From NCBI RefSeq assembly GCF_900113255.1, contig NZ_FOOR01000002.1:1-64000 (forward strand): a stretch of DNA of 64,000 nucleotides, given 5' to 3'. The stretch comes from Novosphingobium sp. CF614. GTDB taxonomy: Bacteria; Pseudomonadota; Alphaproteobacteria; Sphingomonadales; Sphingomonadaceae. The translations under genes were made by a program, and so were the position numbers. Positions 45,465 to 53,655 of this stretch are shown here, piece after piece; position 1 is the stretch's first letter; each line of letters begins with the position of its first letter. The notes under the pieces are model-generated. The model worked only from the letters and a program-made list of their open reading frames with translations, had not been told where the DNA came from and ran no database searches.

Positions 45465-46943
45465 GTGGACACCGCGACCGCCCCCATCGCGCATCCGGAC
45501 CGGTTCTTCGTCGGCGGCGAATGGATCGCCCCCTCGACCGCGAAAACGATCGACGTCCTCAACAGCGGGACGGAGAACTTGTTCGTCAAGGTCGCCGAAG
45601 CGCAGGAGAAGGACGTCGAGCGCACCGTCGCGGCGGCGCGCGAAGCCTTCGACAATGGCCCCTGGCCCCGGCTGACCCATGCCGAGCGAGCCGACTACCT
45701 GCGCGCGCTGGCCGATGCGATCGAAGTGCGCGCCGAGGCTACGGCGCTGACCTGGACCGTCGAATCGGGCTTCCTGCACAGCCATGCGACGATGGCCGGG
45801 CGGCATGGCGGCGCCACTTACCGATGGTACGCGGATCTCGCCGAGACTTACCCCTTCGTGCAGGAGCATCCCACGAAGGCCGCGAAAGTCGCGCTGCTGG
45901 TACGCGAACCCGTTGGAGTTGTCGCCGCGATCATTCCCTGGAACGGGCCGCCTTCAACGATCGCGTACAAGATCGCGCCGGCGCTGCTCGCCGGCTGCAC
46001 GGTGATCGTGAAGCCCGCGCCCGAGGCGCCGTCGGCAGCCTATATCCTCGCCGAAGCCTGCGAGGAGATCGGCCTGCCGCCCGGCGTCGTGAACTTCATC
46101 ACCGCCGAACGCGAGGTATCGGAAATGCTCGTCCGCCATCCGGGCGTGGACAAGGTCACCTTCACCGGATCGACCGCGGCCGGCAAACGCATCGGAGCGG
46201 CCTGCGGCGAGCGCATCGCGCGCTGCACGCTCGAACTCGGCGGCAAGTCGGCAGCGGTGATCCTGGACGACTACGACGTGGAAACGGCAGCCCGGACCAT
46301 CGCCCGCCTAGCCCCGGTGATGGCCGGCCAGGTATGCTCCTCGCTCACGCGGATCGTGGTGACGCGCGACCGTCACGACAGGCTGGTCGAGGCGCTGGCT
46401 CAGTCATTCGGTGCCACCAGGGTGGGCGATCCGTTCGATGGGGAGAGCCAGATGGGCCCACTGGCGATGGCGCGCCAGCGCGACCGCGTCGAAGGATATA
46501 TCGCCAAGGGCAAGTCCGAAGGCGCCACGCTCGCGACCGGCGGCGGCCGGCCGAAGCACATGAACCGAGGCTATTATATCGAGCCGACCGTGTTCGGGAA
46601 CGTCGACAACCATTCGACCATCGCGCGCGAGGAGATCTTTGGCCCGGTCCTCAGCGTGATCCCCGCCGACAGCGAAGCGCAGGCCATCGCGATCGCCAAC
46701 GACACGATCTACGGCCTCAACGCATCGGTTTTCACCAACGACGTCGATCGCGCCTACGCCGCCTCGCGCGCGCTACGCACCGGCAACGTGGGCCACAACG
46801 CGCTGCGGTGGGATCAGAACATCGTGTTCGGCGGCTTCAAGCAGTCGGGCATCGGCCGCGAGGGCGGAGTGGAAGGCCTGCTGCCGTTCCTGGAAGCCAA
46901 GCTGGTGCTCCTGGATGGGATGCCGAGCAAGCTCCAGGCCTGA
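45465..46943 (+). CDS. Aldehyde dehydrogenase family protein
   Basis: This is a 492-residue NAD(P)-dependent enzyme. The cofactor segment AIIPWNGPPST, GSTAAGKRIG, the base Glu in ELGGKSAAV, the nucleophile Cys in AGQVCSSLTR, and EEIFGPVLSV are all present. GTG 45465 is preceded by AGGAGAG. It follows the SDR gene and ends about 200 bp before a converging D-aminoacylase gene. The substrate is unknown. Confidence 0.92.
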   Translation: MDTATAPIAHPDRFFVGGEWIAPSTAKTIDVLNSGTENLFVKVAEAQEKDVERTVAAAREAFDNGPWPRLTHAERADYLRALADAIEVRAEATALTWTVESGFLHSHATMAGRHGGATYRWYADLAETYPFVQEHPTKAAKVALLVREPVGVVAAIIPWNGPPSTIAYKIAPALLAGCTVIVKPAPEAPSAAYILAEACEEIGLPPGVVNFITAEREVSEMLVRHPGVDKVTFTGSTAAGKRIGAACGERIARCTLELGGKSAAVILDDYDVETAARTIARLAPVMAGQVCSSLTRIVVTRDRHDRLVEALAQSFGATRVGDPFDGESQMGPLAMARQRDRVEGYIAKGKSEGATLATGGGRPKHMNRGYYIEPTVFGNVDNHSTIAREEIFGPVLSVIPADSEAQAIAIANDTIYGLNASVFTNDVDRAYAASRALRTGNVGHNALRWDQNIVFGGFKQSGIGREGGVEGLLPFLEAKLVLLDGMPSKLQA

Positions 46944-47074
46944 CGGCAGCCAAAGCAAGGGCCGCCCGGGCGATCGCCCCATTTCATGCGCGATGGCAAG
47001 GAACCCGAAATCCGAATCAAGGTCCTGCACGTCCTGATCTCGACGAAAGACGCTGGCGCGGCGCTGGGCCAATA

Positions 47075-47100
47075 CCCTTCGATGAGCTCAGGGTGAGCGG
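47075..47100. repeat. Short sphingomonad-type intergenic palindrome
   Basis: The stretch contains CCCTTCGATGAGCTCAGGG followed by TGAGCGG. CCCTTCGA(C/T)...GCTCAGGG... is a wording I recall as a very common intergenic repeat in sphingomonads. Its arms CCCT/AGGG and the GAGCTC centre are palindromic. It lies between the converging ALDH and amidohydrolase genes and may help termination. Confidence 0.5.
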
Positions 47101-47139
47101 CAGGGCACCGGGGTGAAGCGGTTTTTCCGTATCACGGCG

Positions 47140-48870
47140 TCAGGCGGCCTTCGGCGCCGGCTGGCGACCACGGATGAGGCGGCCCGGCAACTTGCCCGTT
47201 TCCTTGTCGTCACGCCGCGTGACCTCGCCGCTGACGATGGTTGCACGGTAACCCTTGGTCGGCATGATTACGCGGCCGGCATTGGCCGGCATGTTCTTTA
47301 TCAACAGCGGGCGATAGAGCGTGAAATTCTCAAGGTCGATCACGTTGAGATCACCCTTGTAGCCGACCTTGACGACACCGCGATCGAGCATGCCGGCGGC
47401 AATGGCGGGGTCGAGCGTGATCGCCTTGATTCCCTCGGCCAACGGAATCGAGCGTCCGTGACGTCCCTTGATCCAGCGTGTAATCATGTAGGACTGCGCG
47501 CTGGCATCGCAGATCTGCGTCGAATGCGCCCCGCCGTCGCCGAGTGCGAGCACGGTGTTGGGGTGCTTCATCATGCGCTCGATGGCATCCATCGCCACGT
47601 CCACCATCGCCGTCGAAGGTTTCATGAACATGGTCATGCCGCCCTCGTCGATCAGCCGATCGTAGGCGTAGTCCTTGGCGGGAACGCCCAGTTTTTCCGC
47701 CATCGCCGCCAGGCTGTTCTCCGGGAACGGCTCGAGCTCGGGTTCGACTTCCTTGAGTTCGTAAATGGTCTCGAGCATCGTATAGGCCTTCGAGGCACGA
47801 TGCTCGGTGATGGTCGGGAACTCGTCGAGGATCGCCTTGCGCACTTCAGGCTTCTTCATCTCGGCCACCCGCTCCGCCAGCGGCAGATGGGCGATCGCTT
47901 GGTAGCTGGGCGAAAAGGCGAAGGGATGCCCGAACACCGACAGGCCGAAGATCGTGGTGGTCGGCCGGCTCAGCACCTGGCCGCGGATCTCGAGCCCCTC
48001 CTCGTTGGCCTTCTCGATCATCTCCATCGTCTTGACGTGACGCAGCAGGTTATCGTCCTTCTGCGTCATCGTGAACGAGACCGAGCAGCCGGATTCGCGC
48101 GCCATCTCCTCGATCAGGCCGAACTCACCTTCATGGTCGATGAAATCGGTGATGAGCTGGATCGCACCGCCGCCGCCGCGCTGCACCCCCTTGGCTATGC
48201 TCACGAGTTCCTCGCGCGTGGCGTTGAGGCAGGCGGGCTTCCAACCGTCGCGGCTCTGGTGGTGCGAGGTGCGCGAGGTGGAAAAACCGATCGCTCCGGC
48301 ACGGACCGCATCCTCAGCGATCTTACCCATCATCTCGATCTCTTCGGGGCTCGCCGGTTCGCGATGGATGCCGCGCTCACCCATGACATAGGCACGCAGG
48401 GGAATGTGACCGATGTGCGCGGCGACATCCATGTCGAGTTTCCGCTCCGCAACCGCGTCGAGATACTGCGGGAAAGTCTCCCAGGTCCACGGCAGGCCCT
48501 CCTCCATGACTTCCTTGGGAATGTCCTCGACACCTTCCATGAAGTTCAGCATCGCGGCGCGGGTCTCGGGCTTGCAGGGTGCGAAGCCGACGCCGCAATT
48601 GCCCGTAAGCGCGGTGGTAACGCCGTGGTTCGATGAGGGCTGGAGGTGCGTGTCCCACAGCACGTGACCATCATAATGTGTATGCAAATCGACAAAGCCT
48701 GGCGTGACGATGCAGCCCTCGGCGTCGATCTCCTCCTTGCCTGGCAGGATGACCTTGCCGATCTCGACGATCTTGCCGTCGCGAATGGCGACATCGGCCT
48801 GGTAGGGCTCGCCCCCGGTGCCGTCGACGATCAGGCCGTTGCGCACGATGAGATCGGCGGTGCTAGACAT
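47140..48870 (-). CDS. N-acyl-D-amino-acid deacylase-like amidohydrolase
   Basis: This 576-residue enzyme is of the D-aminoacylase branch of the amidohydrolase superfamily. The metal motif VDLHTHYDGH is near residue 60. The cysteine ligand lies in TGNCGVGFAPC, further His residues are in HQSRD and DHEGEFG, and the catalytic Asp is in LALGDGGAHST. Sphingomonad catabolic clusters often carry such proteins, and the true substrate need not be a D-amino acid. It is transcribed after the CoA-transferase/hydrolase fusion gene on the same strand, 100 bp downstream. Confidence 0.88.
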   Translation of the reverse strand: MSSTADLIVRNGLIVDGTGGEPYQADVAIRDGKIVEIGKVILPGKEEIDAEGCIVTPGFVDLHTHYDGHVLWDTHLQPSSNHGVTTALTGNCGVGFAPCKPETRAAMLNFMEGVEDIPKEVMEEGLPWTWETFPQYLDAVAERKLDMDVAAHIGHIPLRAYVMGERGIHREPASPEEIEMMGKIAEDAVRAGAIGFSTSRTSHHQSRDGWKPACLNATREELVSIAKGVQRGGGGAIQLITDFIDHEGEFGLIEEMARESGCSVSFTMTQKDDNLLRHVKTMEMIEKANEEGLEIRGQVLSRPTTTIFGLSVFGHPFAFSPSYQAIAHLPLAERVAEMKKPEVRKAILDEFPTITEHRASKAYTMLETIYELKEVEPELEPFPENSLAAMAEKLGVPAKDYAYDRLIDEGGMTMFMKPSTAMVDVAMDAIERMMKHPNTVLALGDGGAHSTQICDASAQSYMITRWIKGRHGRSIPLAEGIKAITLDPAIAAGMLDRGVVKVGYKGDLNVIDLENFTLYRPLLIKNMPANAGRVIMPTKGYRATIVSGEVTRRDDKETGKLPGRLIRGRQPAPKAA

Positions 48871-48970
48871 GGGAAATCTCCTCTATCCTGATCTGTTCGG
48901 AGCCATTCCGAGGCTCCTTGCGGGTAAACTCGGCCGGCTGCGTCATGACATGGTATCGACCTGCGGGTGG

Positions 48971-50929
48971 TCAGGCCCCCACATGCGCGTTGAGGAATTG
49001 CACCGTCTTGGCCCAGGCCACCTTCGACGAGGCTTCGTGATACGAACCGCGGTCGTTGCAGTGGAAGCCATGATCGGCTTCGGGATAGCGGTTGACCTCG
49101 GTGGGAACGCTGGCCTTCGAAGCCGCCGCGCGAAGCGCGTTGACCTCGGCGACGGGAATGCTCTGATCGAGATCGCCGAATTCGCCCAACCAGGGTGTCT
49201 TGAGCGAAGGGGCCCGCTCGGCCATCGCGGGCAGACCGAAACGGCCCTGGGTAATGCCGCCGCCGTAGAACGTGATCGCCGCACCCAGGGCCCATTCCGC
49301 ACCGGCGTGGAACGCGATCGTCCCGCCCATGCAGAAGCCGATGATCGCGACTTGCTTGCCCGAAAAGCCCGCCACCGACAAATGGCCCAACGTGGTCTTG
49401 AGATCGGCTTCGATGTCACCGCGATTGAGCTTCGAGATGTGGGGCATCACCTCCTGCATATTATCATAGCCGATCACCGGATCGCCGGTGCGGTGGAACA
49501 GGTGCGGCGCGACCGCGAAGTATCCTTCGGCTGCCAGACGATGGCAGATGGTCTTGATGTGGTCGGTGATGCCGAAGGCTTCCTGGATGACGATGACCGC
49601 ACCTTTGGCGTCACCTTGCGGCTTTGCTTCGAAAATCTTCATGGGGACACTCTCCGAATGGCTCGAACTCGATGATCTGGGTTTCTGCTCGGGCCGGATG
49701 GTGCGAATTACACCGTCCTTTTCGAGCCGCCCTTGCTCCGCAGGGCCGAGATCGACGCGCGCGAGGATCTCGGCGGTGTCCTGACCGATCCACGGCGCCA
49801 CGCGCGGCGCGGCGAGAGGCGGATTGCTGCGCACGGGAATTTTCATCGTGACGGTCGACTGATCCGCCTCCAGCCACTCGATCCGCGCCTTCATCTGCGG
49901 GTTGTCGGCGACCTCGGCGCTTTCGTTGACCGGCACGACCGGCACGTCGGCGCTCGCGAGGATCTCCATCCAATCGTCGATATCCTTGGTGGCGATCACC
50001 TCGACGAGCACGTCGTCGATCTCCTTGGAACCGCGCACCAAGTGCCCCTCACCCGCATGCGCCAGAAGATCCATGCGCCCCGTGGCTTCAGCCAGCCGCA
50101 CGAAGAACTTGCGCTCCAGCGCCATCAACATCAGCGGCTTGCCGTCACGCGTGCGATAGGCCTGGATCGTCGGCGCGTGCGCGGCGGGGGCCGCGTCGGC
50201 GGCCGGCGCCTGAGTGACGCCCGCGGCGATCGCACGCTGCGAAGCGGCGCGCTCCTCGACCTCGTAGTTGGCGAAAGCCGCGACATCGGCCTGAGCAACG
50301 TCGAGGAACACCGGCTTGCCCTCGCGGCGGCTCCAAGCCAGCGCGGCGAGCGCCGACGAGACGCCGATCAGCGGCGCGATCACCGCGCCGTGATAGACGT
50401 GCCGACCCGGCACGCGCGGTCGACCTTGCCCGTCCTCCTCCACGCCGGCGAGGCCCGCGATGGCATCGAAGCCGACGCCGTGGCTCGGCAGGTCGCGATA
50501 GGGACCCGTCTGCCCGTAGCCCGAAAGCGCGATCATCACGAGGCGCGGATTGAGCGCGGTGAGAACGTCCCAGGTCAGCCCCATCTTGGCGAGCGCACCC
50601 GGGCGCAGACCTTCAACCAGGATATCGACGGTCGGGACCAGCCGCTTGATGACTTCCAGCCCGTCCGGAGTGCGCGTATCGAGCGCGAGGCTGTGCTTGC
50701 CCCGGTTCCAGCGGCGATGGAGACCAGAATCGGTAAAGCCGGGGCGGGTGCCCATGACGCGGGTGGTATCCCCGCGGATCGGCTCCACCTTGATGACCTC
50801 GGCACCAAGGTCCGCTAGGTACATGCCGAACTGGGTGGGCGACAAGCTGGCGATCTCCAGGACACGCACATCGTCGAGAAAGCGGACTCCCTGGGTATCG
50901 GGCTGGTCTTCGGTCTGGGTTGAGCTCAC
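48971..50929 (-). CDS. Class III CoA-transferase / dienelactone hydrolase fusion
   Basis: A single 652-residue frame joins two enzymes that are normally separate. Residues about 15-420 are a CaiB/Frc-type CoA-transferase (VLEIASLSPTQFGMYLADLGAEVIKVEP, RWNRGKHSLALD, and the Asp of SHGVGFDAIAG as likely catalytic residue). After a Ser-rich linker (RSSSSSHSES), residues 430-652 are a dienelactone hydrolase with Cys in IIGFCMGGT, Asp in GDLDQSIP and His in EADHGFHC. The hydrolase begins with its own ATG (49642), preceded by GGAGAG at about seven bases, so it may also be made alone. Together they could activate an acid as CoA ester and open a lactone or ester. Confidence 0.88.
   Translation of the reverse strand: MSSTQTEDQPDTQGVRFLDDVRVLEIASLSPTQFGMYLADLGAEVIKVEPIRGDTTRVMGTRPGFTDSGLHRRWNRGKHSLALDTRTPDGLEVIKRLVPTVDILVEGLRPGALAKMGLTWDVLTALNPRLVMIALSGYGQTGPYRDLPSHGVGFDAIAGLAGVEEDGQGRPRVPGRHVYHGAVIAPLIGVSSALAALAWSRREGKPVFLDVAQADVAAFANYEVEERAASQRAIAAGVTQAPAADAAPAAHAPTIQAYRTRDGKPLMLMALERKFFVRLAEATGRMDLLAHAGEGHLVRGSKEIDDVLVEVIATKDIDDWMEILASADVPVVPVNESAEVADNPQMKARIEWLEADQSTVTMKIPVRSNPPLAAPRVAPWIGQDTAEILARVDLGPAEQGRLEKDGVIRTIRPEQKPRSSSSSHSESVPMKIFEAKPQGDAKGAVIVIQEAFGITDHIKTICHRLAAEGYFAVAPHLFHRTGDPVIGYDNMQEVMPHISKLNRGDIEADLKTTLGHLSVAGFSGKQVAIIGFCMGGTIAFHAGAEWALGAAITFYGGGITQGRFGLPAMAERAPSLKTPWLGEFGDLDQSIPVAEVNALRAAASKASVPTEVNRYPEADHGFHCNDRGSYHEASSKVAWAKTVQFLNAHVGA
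49640..49656 (-). promoter_or_regulatory. Internal ribosome-binding site and start for the hydrolase half
   Basis: On the minus strand GGAGAGTGTCCCC precedes ATG 49642, in frame with the fusion protein and exactly at the first residue (MKIFEAKPQG) of the dienelactone hydrolase domain. This suggests a former or still working separate gene start; free hydrolase would be 223 residues. Confidence 0.5.
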
Positions 50930-51395
50930 GTCAGGTCCTCGTCACATCCTCGGCATGGGGTGGTCGCGCAATACGACGGGGCCGGTCCCCACGCCAGTAC
51001 GAACCCAATACCGGCATTCGCCATCGATCGTGTTAATATTTGCCGTACAGAACTCGATCTTGCAGTCCGAATTACGCTCTTCGACTTTCCAGCAAAGTTC
51101 TGCGAAAATATACGGCGATTTAACGACCCGGTTGACGAACTGCACGTCAGGCCAGTGACACCTCGTAAGTTGGCCCGCCGTACCGGCGGGCCGTTCGTCC
51201 AAAATACCGTCGACGCCGACAAGTCGCCGGCGTGTTTCGCCGGACAAGCGTGCGTGATCGCGTCCTCGTTCAGCACTGTGCGCTCGCAGTAACCACTAGG
51301 CAATTTCTCTCACCGATTGGATTGGCAACGGCCGACGCGAGACATCGGTGCCGCTGCAAGCAGCGGCACCGATGTCTCGCGCGGTGTCGCAGGCT
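50930..51395. other. Lower-GC intergenic region between two minus-strand genes
   Basis: This 466-bp gap separates the TauD-type gene and the CoA-transferase fusion gene. Part of it (about 51030-51140) is clearly poorer in G+C than its surroundings and probably carries the promoter of the fusion gene; TATTAA occurs on the minus strand near 51035. Frames on both strands look similarly plausible (about 100 residues each), so neither is called. The terminator hairpin at 51336-51381 lies at its right end. Confidence 0.4.
51336..51381 (-). terminator. Perfect 21-bp hairpin terminator after the TauD-SDR genes
   Basis: Arms 51336-51356 and 51361-51381 are exact reverse complements over 21 bases, closed by the 4-base loop CAAG. 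The structure starts 15 bp after the stop of the minus-strand TauD gene, where a terminator is expected. No strong T tract follows on that strand. The length and perfection are exceptional; it could also be a regulatory RNA stem. Confidence 0.7.
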
Positions 51396-52259
51396 TCAGT
51401 CGCCAACCTTGCTGTACGTCGCCAGCCCCGTCGCGAACTTGGTCGGATTGGGGATCATGACCTTGCGAAGCGTGCGCGCCGGCCCCTGCATCGAGACGTT
51501 TGGCCGGGCATGCTGGAGGGCGATATTATCCCAGACCACCAGGTCTCCTTCGCGCCAGTGATGCTCGAGGATCTGGTCCGGGGCATAATAGTGATCGAAC
51601 AGGGCCTCAAGCAGGGCTTCGCTCTCTTCATGATCGAGCCCTTCGATGTGGTGGGTCATCTGCGGGCAGATGTAGAGCAGCGTCTCGCCCGTCCGCGGAT
51701 GGCTGTATCCGATGGGCAGGGTCAGAAGCACTTCCTCCTCGAAGGTCGACACCAGTACATCGTCGGGAATGCTGCCGCCCCGCTGCGCCGTCGCATCCTG
51801 GCAGGTGACGGCGGACAGACCCTCGACGCGTGCGCGCAGGTCGGCCGGCAAGCTAGCCCATCCATGAGCCGCGCTGACGAACAGCGTCGGGATCGCCGGC
51901 TGCGCGATCGTCTGGCCGAACAGTGACAGGACCGTGCATCCGCTTTCGATCCACATCATGTCCGAATGGAAAAGCAGCCGCCCAAACGGTGCGCCGCCGC
52001 GTTCCTCACGATTGGAAACCAGCATCTCGAATATGGACAGATCGTCGGGGTCGACGGCGCCGCCGCCGAGGATCTCCGAAATATAGGTCTGAACCTTGAT
52101 GTCAGCAGCACCGAAGTCCCGAAATACCAATATGCCGCGCGTATCGAACAACGCTTGCAGTTTCTGGCGTGTTTGCGGGTCGAGCGGGATCGATGGATCC
52201 AGCCCGATCACTTCCGAACCGAATTCGGGCCGCAGATCGCGAACGATCAATTCAGTCAT
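51396..52259 (-). CDS. TauD/TfdA-family alpha-ketoglutarate-dependent dioxygenase
   Basis: This 287-residue non-heme iron enzyme has the facial triad HxD in LLFHSDMMW and the distal His in IALQHARP, with the 2-oxoglutarate-binding Arg in PARTLRKVM. It hydroxylates a substrate using O2 and 2-oxoglutarate. It follows the SDR gene at 52283 by 23 bp on the same strand and ends in a strong hairpin. A second, distantly similar TauD protein is encoded at 53656 in the opposite direction. Confidence 0.92.
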   Translation of the reverse strand: MTELIVRDLRPEFGSEVIGLDPSIPLDPQTRQKLQALFDTRGILVFRDFGAADIKVQTYISEILGGGAVDPDDLSIFEMLVSNREERGGAPFGRLLFHSDMMWIESGCTVLSLFGQTIAQPAIPTLFVSAAHGWASLPADLRARVEGLSAVTCQDATAQRGGSIPDDVLVSTFEEEVLLTLPIGYSHPRTGETLLYICPQMTHHIEGLDHEESEALLEALFDHYYAPDQILEHHWREGDLVVWDNIALQHARPNVSMQGPARTLRKVMIPNPTKFATGLATYSKVGD

Positions 52260-52282
52260 CGCCTTACCTCTCGTGTCGATTG

Positions 52283-53272
52283 TCAGGAAAAACTCCGGCT
52301 CTCCATTCTCGCAGGCAGTTCCTTGCCATCGCGTGCCGCCAGTTGGTCGGCGATTTCGCGAAGTTCATCATAGATCGAATTGGGCACGAGGAAAGAACTT
52401 CGATCCTCGATCTCATCAAGGTGCTCGGCGATGTCTTCGGCGGTAGGAATCGAGTCGGTTTCACTGAGCCAACCGCTGGTGACGCCGACGAAGACCCGCG
52501 CATAACGCCCGCCCCCGCCGGAAAACGATTCGCCCGAGACCGTGCAGGCGCTGCTCGCTAGATAGGTCGGCAGAGGTACGAGCCTCTCGGTGGTGGCCTC
52601 TTCAGGAATCGGGCGCGGAAGCCCGGTCACCTTGTAGTCTTCCAGCATCTCCTTGGGCGGCATGTAGGGATACTTCTGCACCGGCGAACGCGCGATCGGC
52701 ATGAGACAATTGGTGAAAACGCCATGCTCGCGCCCTTCGAGCGAAAGCGTTCGGCCAAGGCCGATGAGCCCAGCCTTGGCGGCCGAATAATTGCTCCCGA
52801 AGCGGCGTCCGAACACTCCGGTGCTGGAACTGCACAGGACGATGCGACCGTAACCCTTGGCCTTCATGACCGCCCAGGCCGGCCCCGTGACGAAGAAGGC
52901 GCCGCGAAGGTGGACGTCGAGCACGGGATCGAGCTGATCGATGGTCATGTCGTCGAACAGGACGCTCCGCCAAGTGCCGGCGTAGTGCAGGATAGCGTCG
53001 ACGGTGCCGAAATTGTCCAGCGCACACTCGATTATGGCGCGGCCGCCTTCGGGCGTCGCGACCGAATCGTAGGAGGGAACAGCCTGGCCGCCGGCAGCGC
53101 GGATCTCTGCCACGACGTCGTCCGCCGAAGGACCTTCGGGCCGATCAAGACCGCCGACGTCGTTCACCACGACCGACGCCCCCCGCCGCGCGAGTTCGAG
53201 CGCCTGCATCCGGCCGATACCGCCCCCGCCGCCGGTGACAACGGCAACCTGGCCTTCGAACGAGATCATCAT
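52283..53272 (-). CDS. SDR-family oxidoreductase, 329 residues, MFE-2-like
   Basis: This long SDR has the cofactor motif TGGGGGIG, the DVGG acidic turn, catalytic Ser in LCSSSTGV, and Tyr/Lys in NYSAAKAG. It resembles the 3-hydroxyacyl-CoA dehydrogenase domain of peroxisomal multifunctional enzyme 2. The normal NNAG motif reads HYAG here (ILHYAGTWR), an odd change at a structural Asn. The last 60 residues are an extension beyond the SDR core. It is the first gene of the minus-strand SDR-TauD pair. Confidence 0.88.
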   Translation of the reverse strand: MMISFEGQVAVVTGGGGGIGRMQALELARRGASVVVNDVGGLDRPEGPSADDVVAEIRAAGGQAVPSYDSVATPEGGRAIIECALDNFGTVDAILHYAGTWRSVLFDDMTIDQLDPVLDVHLRGAFFVTGPAWAVMKAKGYGRIVLCSSSTGVFGRRFGSNYSAAKAGLIGLGRTLSLEGREHGVFTNCLMPIARSPVQKYPYMPPKEMLEDYKVTGLPRPIPEEATTERLVPLPTYLASSACTVSGESFSGGGGRYARVFVGVTSGWLSETDSIPTAEDIAEHLDEIEDRSSFLVPNSIYDELREIADQLAARDGKELPARMESRSFS

Positions 53273-53655
53273 GCTCCCTCCCTATTATTCGCCGGACCGC
53301 CGGCATCTCGCCGCTGACCAAGCAGATTGACGGCCGGAGCCACTGTCCGCCGAATCCCTATCTAGTGCTATTGTTCTTAATGATTGACGAGCTGAATGGA
53401 GCTGTCAACGGTGCACCGGCTTCGACGGCCCCTATTTCTGAAACCTGCCCCTTACCTATAAGTTGCCCAAAGTACCAAAATTTCGGCACTCCAGGTCCCT
53501 GGCGCATGACGGTACACCCAGATCAGGGGCGCGGGGACGGTCGTTTTCGCCAGCACAGTTGACATGGCGGCATGATGCTGAAAAACTATAGCAATAGTTA
53601 GTGTAGATTCGATGATCCACGAAGGTTTGGGACATCATCGAAATGGAGAGGTGAC
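53273..53655. promoter_or_regulatory. Divergent control region between SDR and TauD genes
   Basis: This 383-bp A+T-richer region serves genes on both strands. On the minus strand a TTGACA is present near 53395. A perfect short inverted repeat AACTAT-AGCA-ATAGTT lies at 53584-53599, about 57 bp before the plus-strand TauD start. CACTAGATAG on the minus strand near 53365 and GTAGATT near 53603 resemble the TAGAT arm at 44611. No convincing gene is present. Confidence 0.45.

Noticed and set aside
44522..47116. Plus-strand frame of 864 codons across the SDR and ALDH genes
   Set aside because: It is an out-of-frame Arg/Pro-rich translation of two intact genes, not a fusion protein.
47113..48636. 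Plus-strand frame of 507 codons opposite the D-aminoacylase-like gene
   Set aside because: It is an antisense shadow without motifs; the amidohydrolase on the other strand is complete.
53365..53562. 65-codon plus-strand frame in the divergent SDR/TauD region
   Set aside because: No convincing ribosome-binding site and no family; natural-looking composition here follows from the lower G+C of the region.
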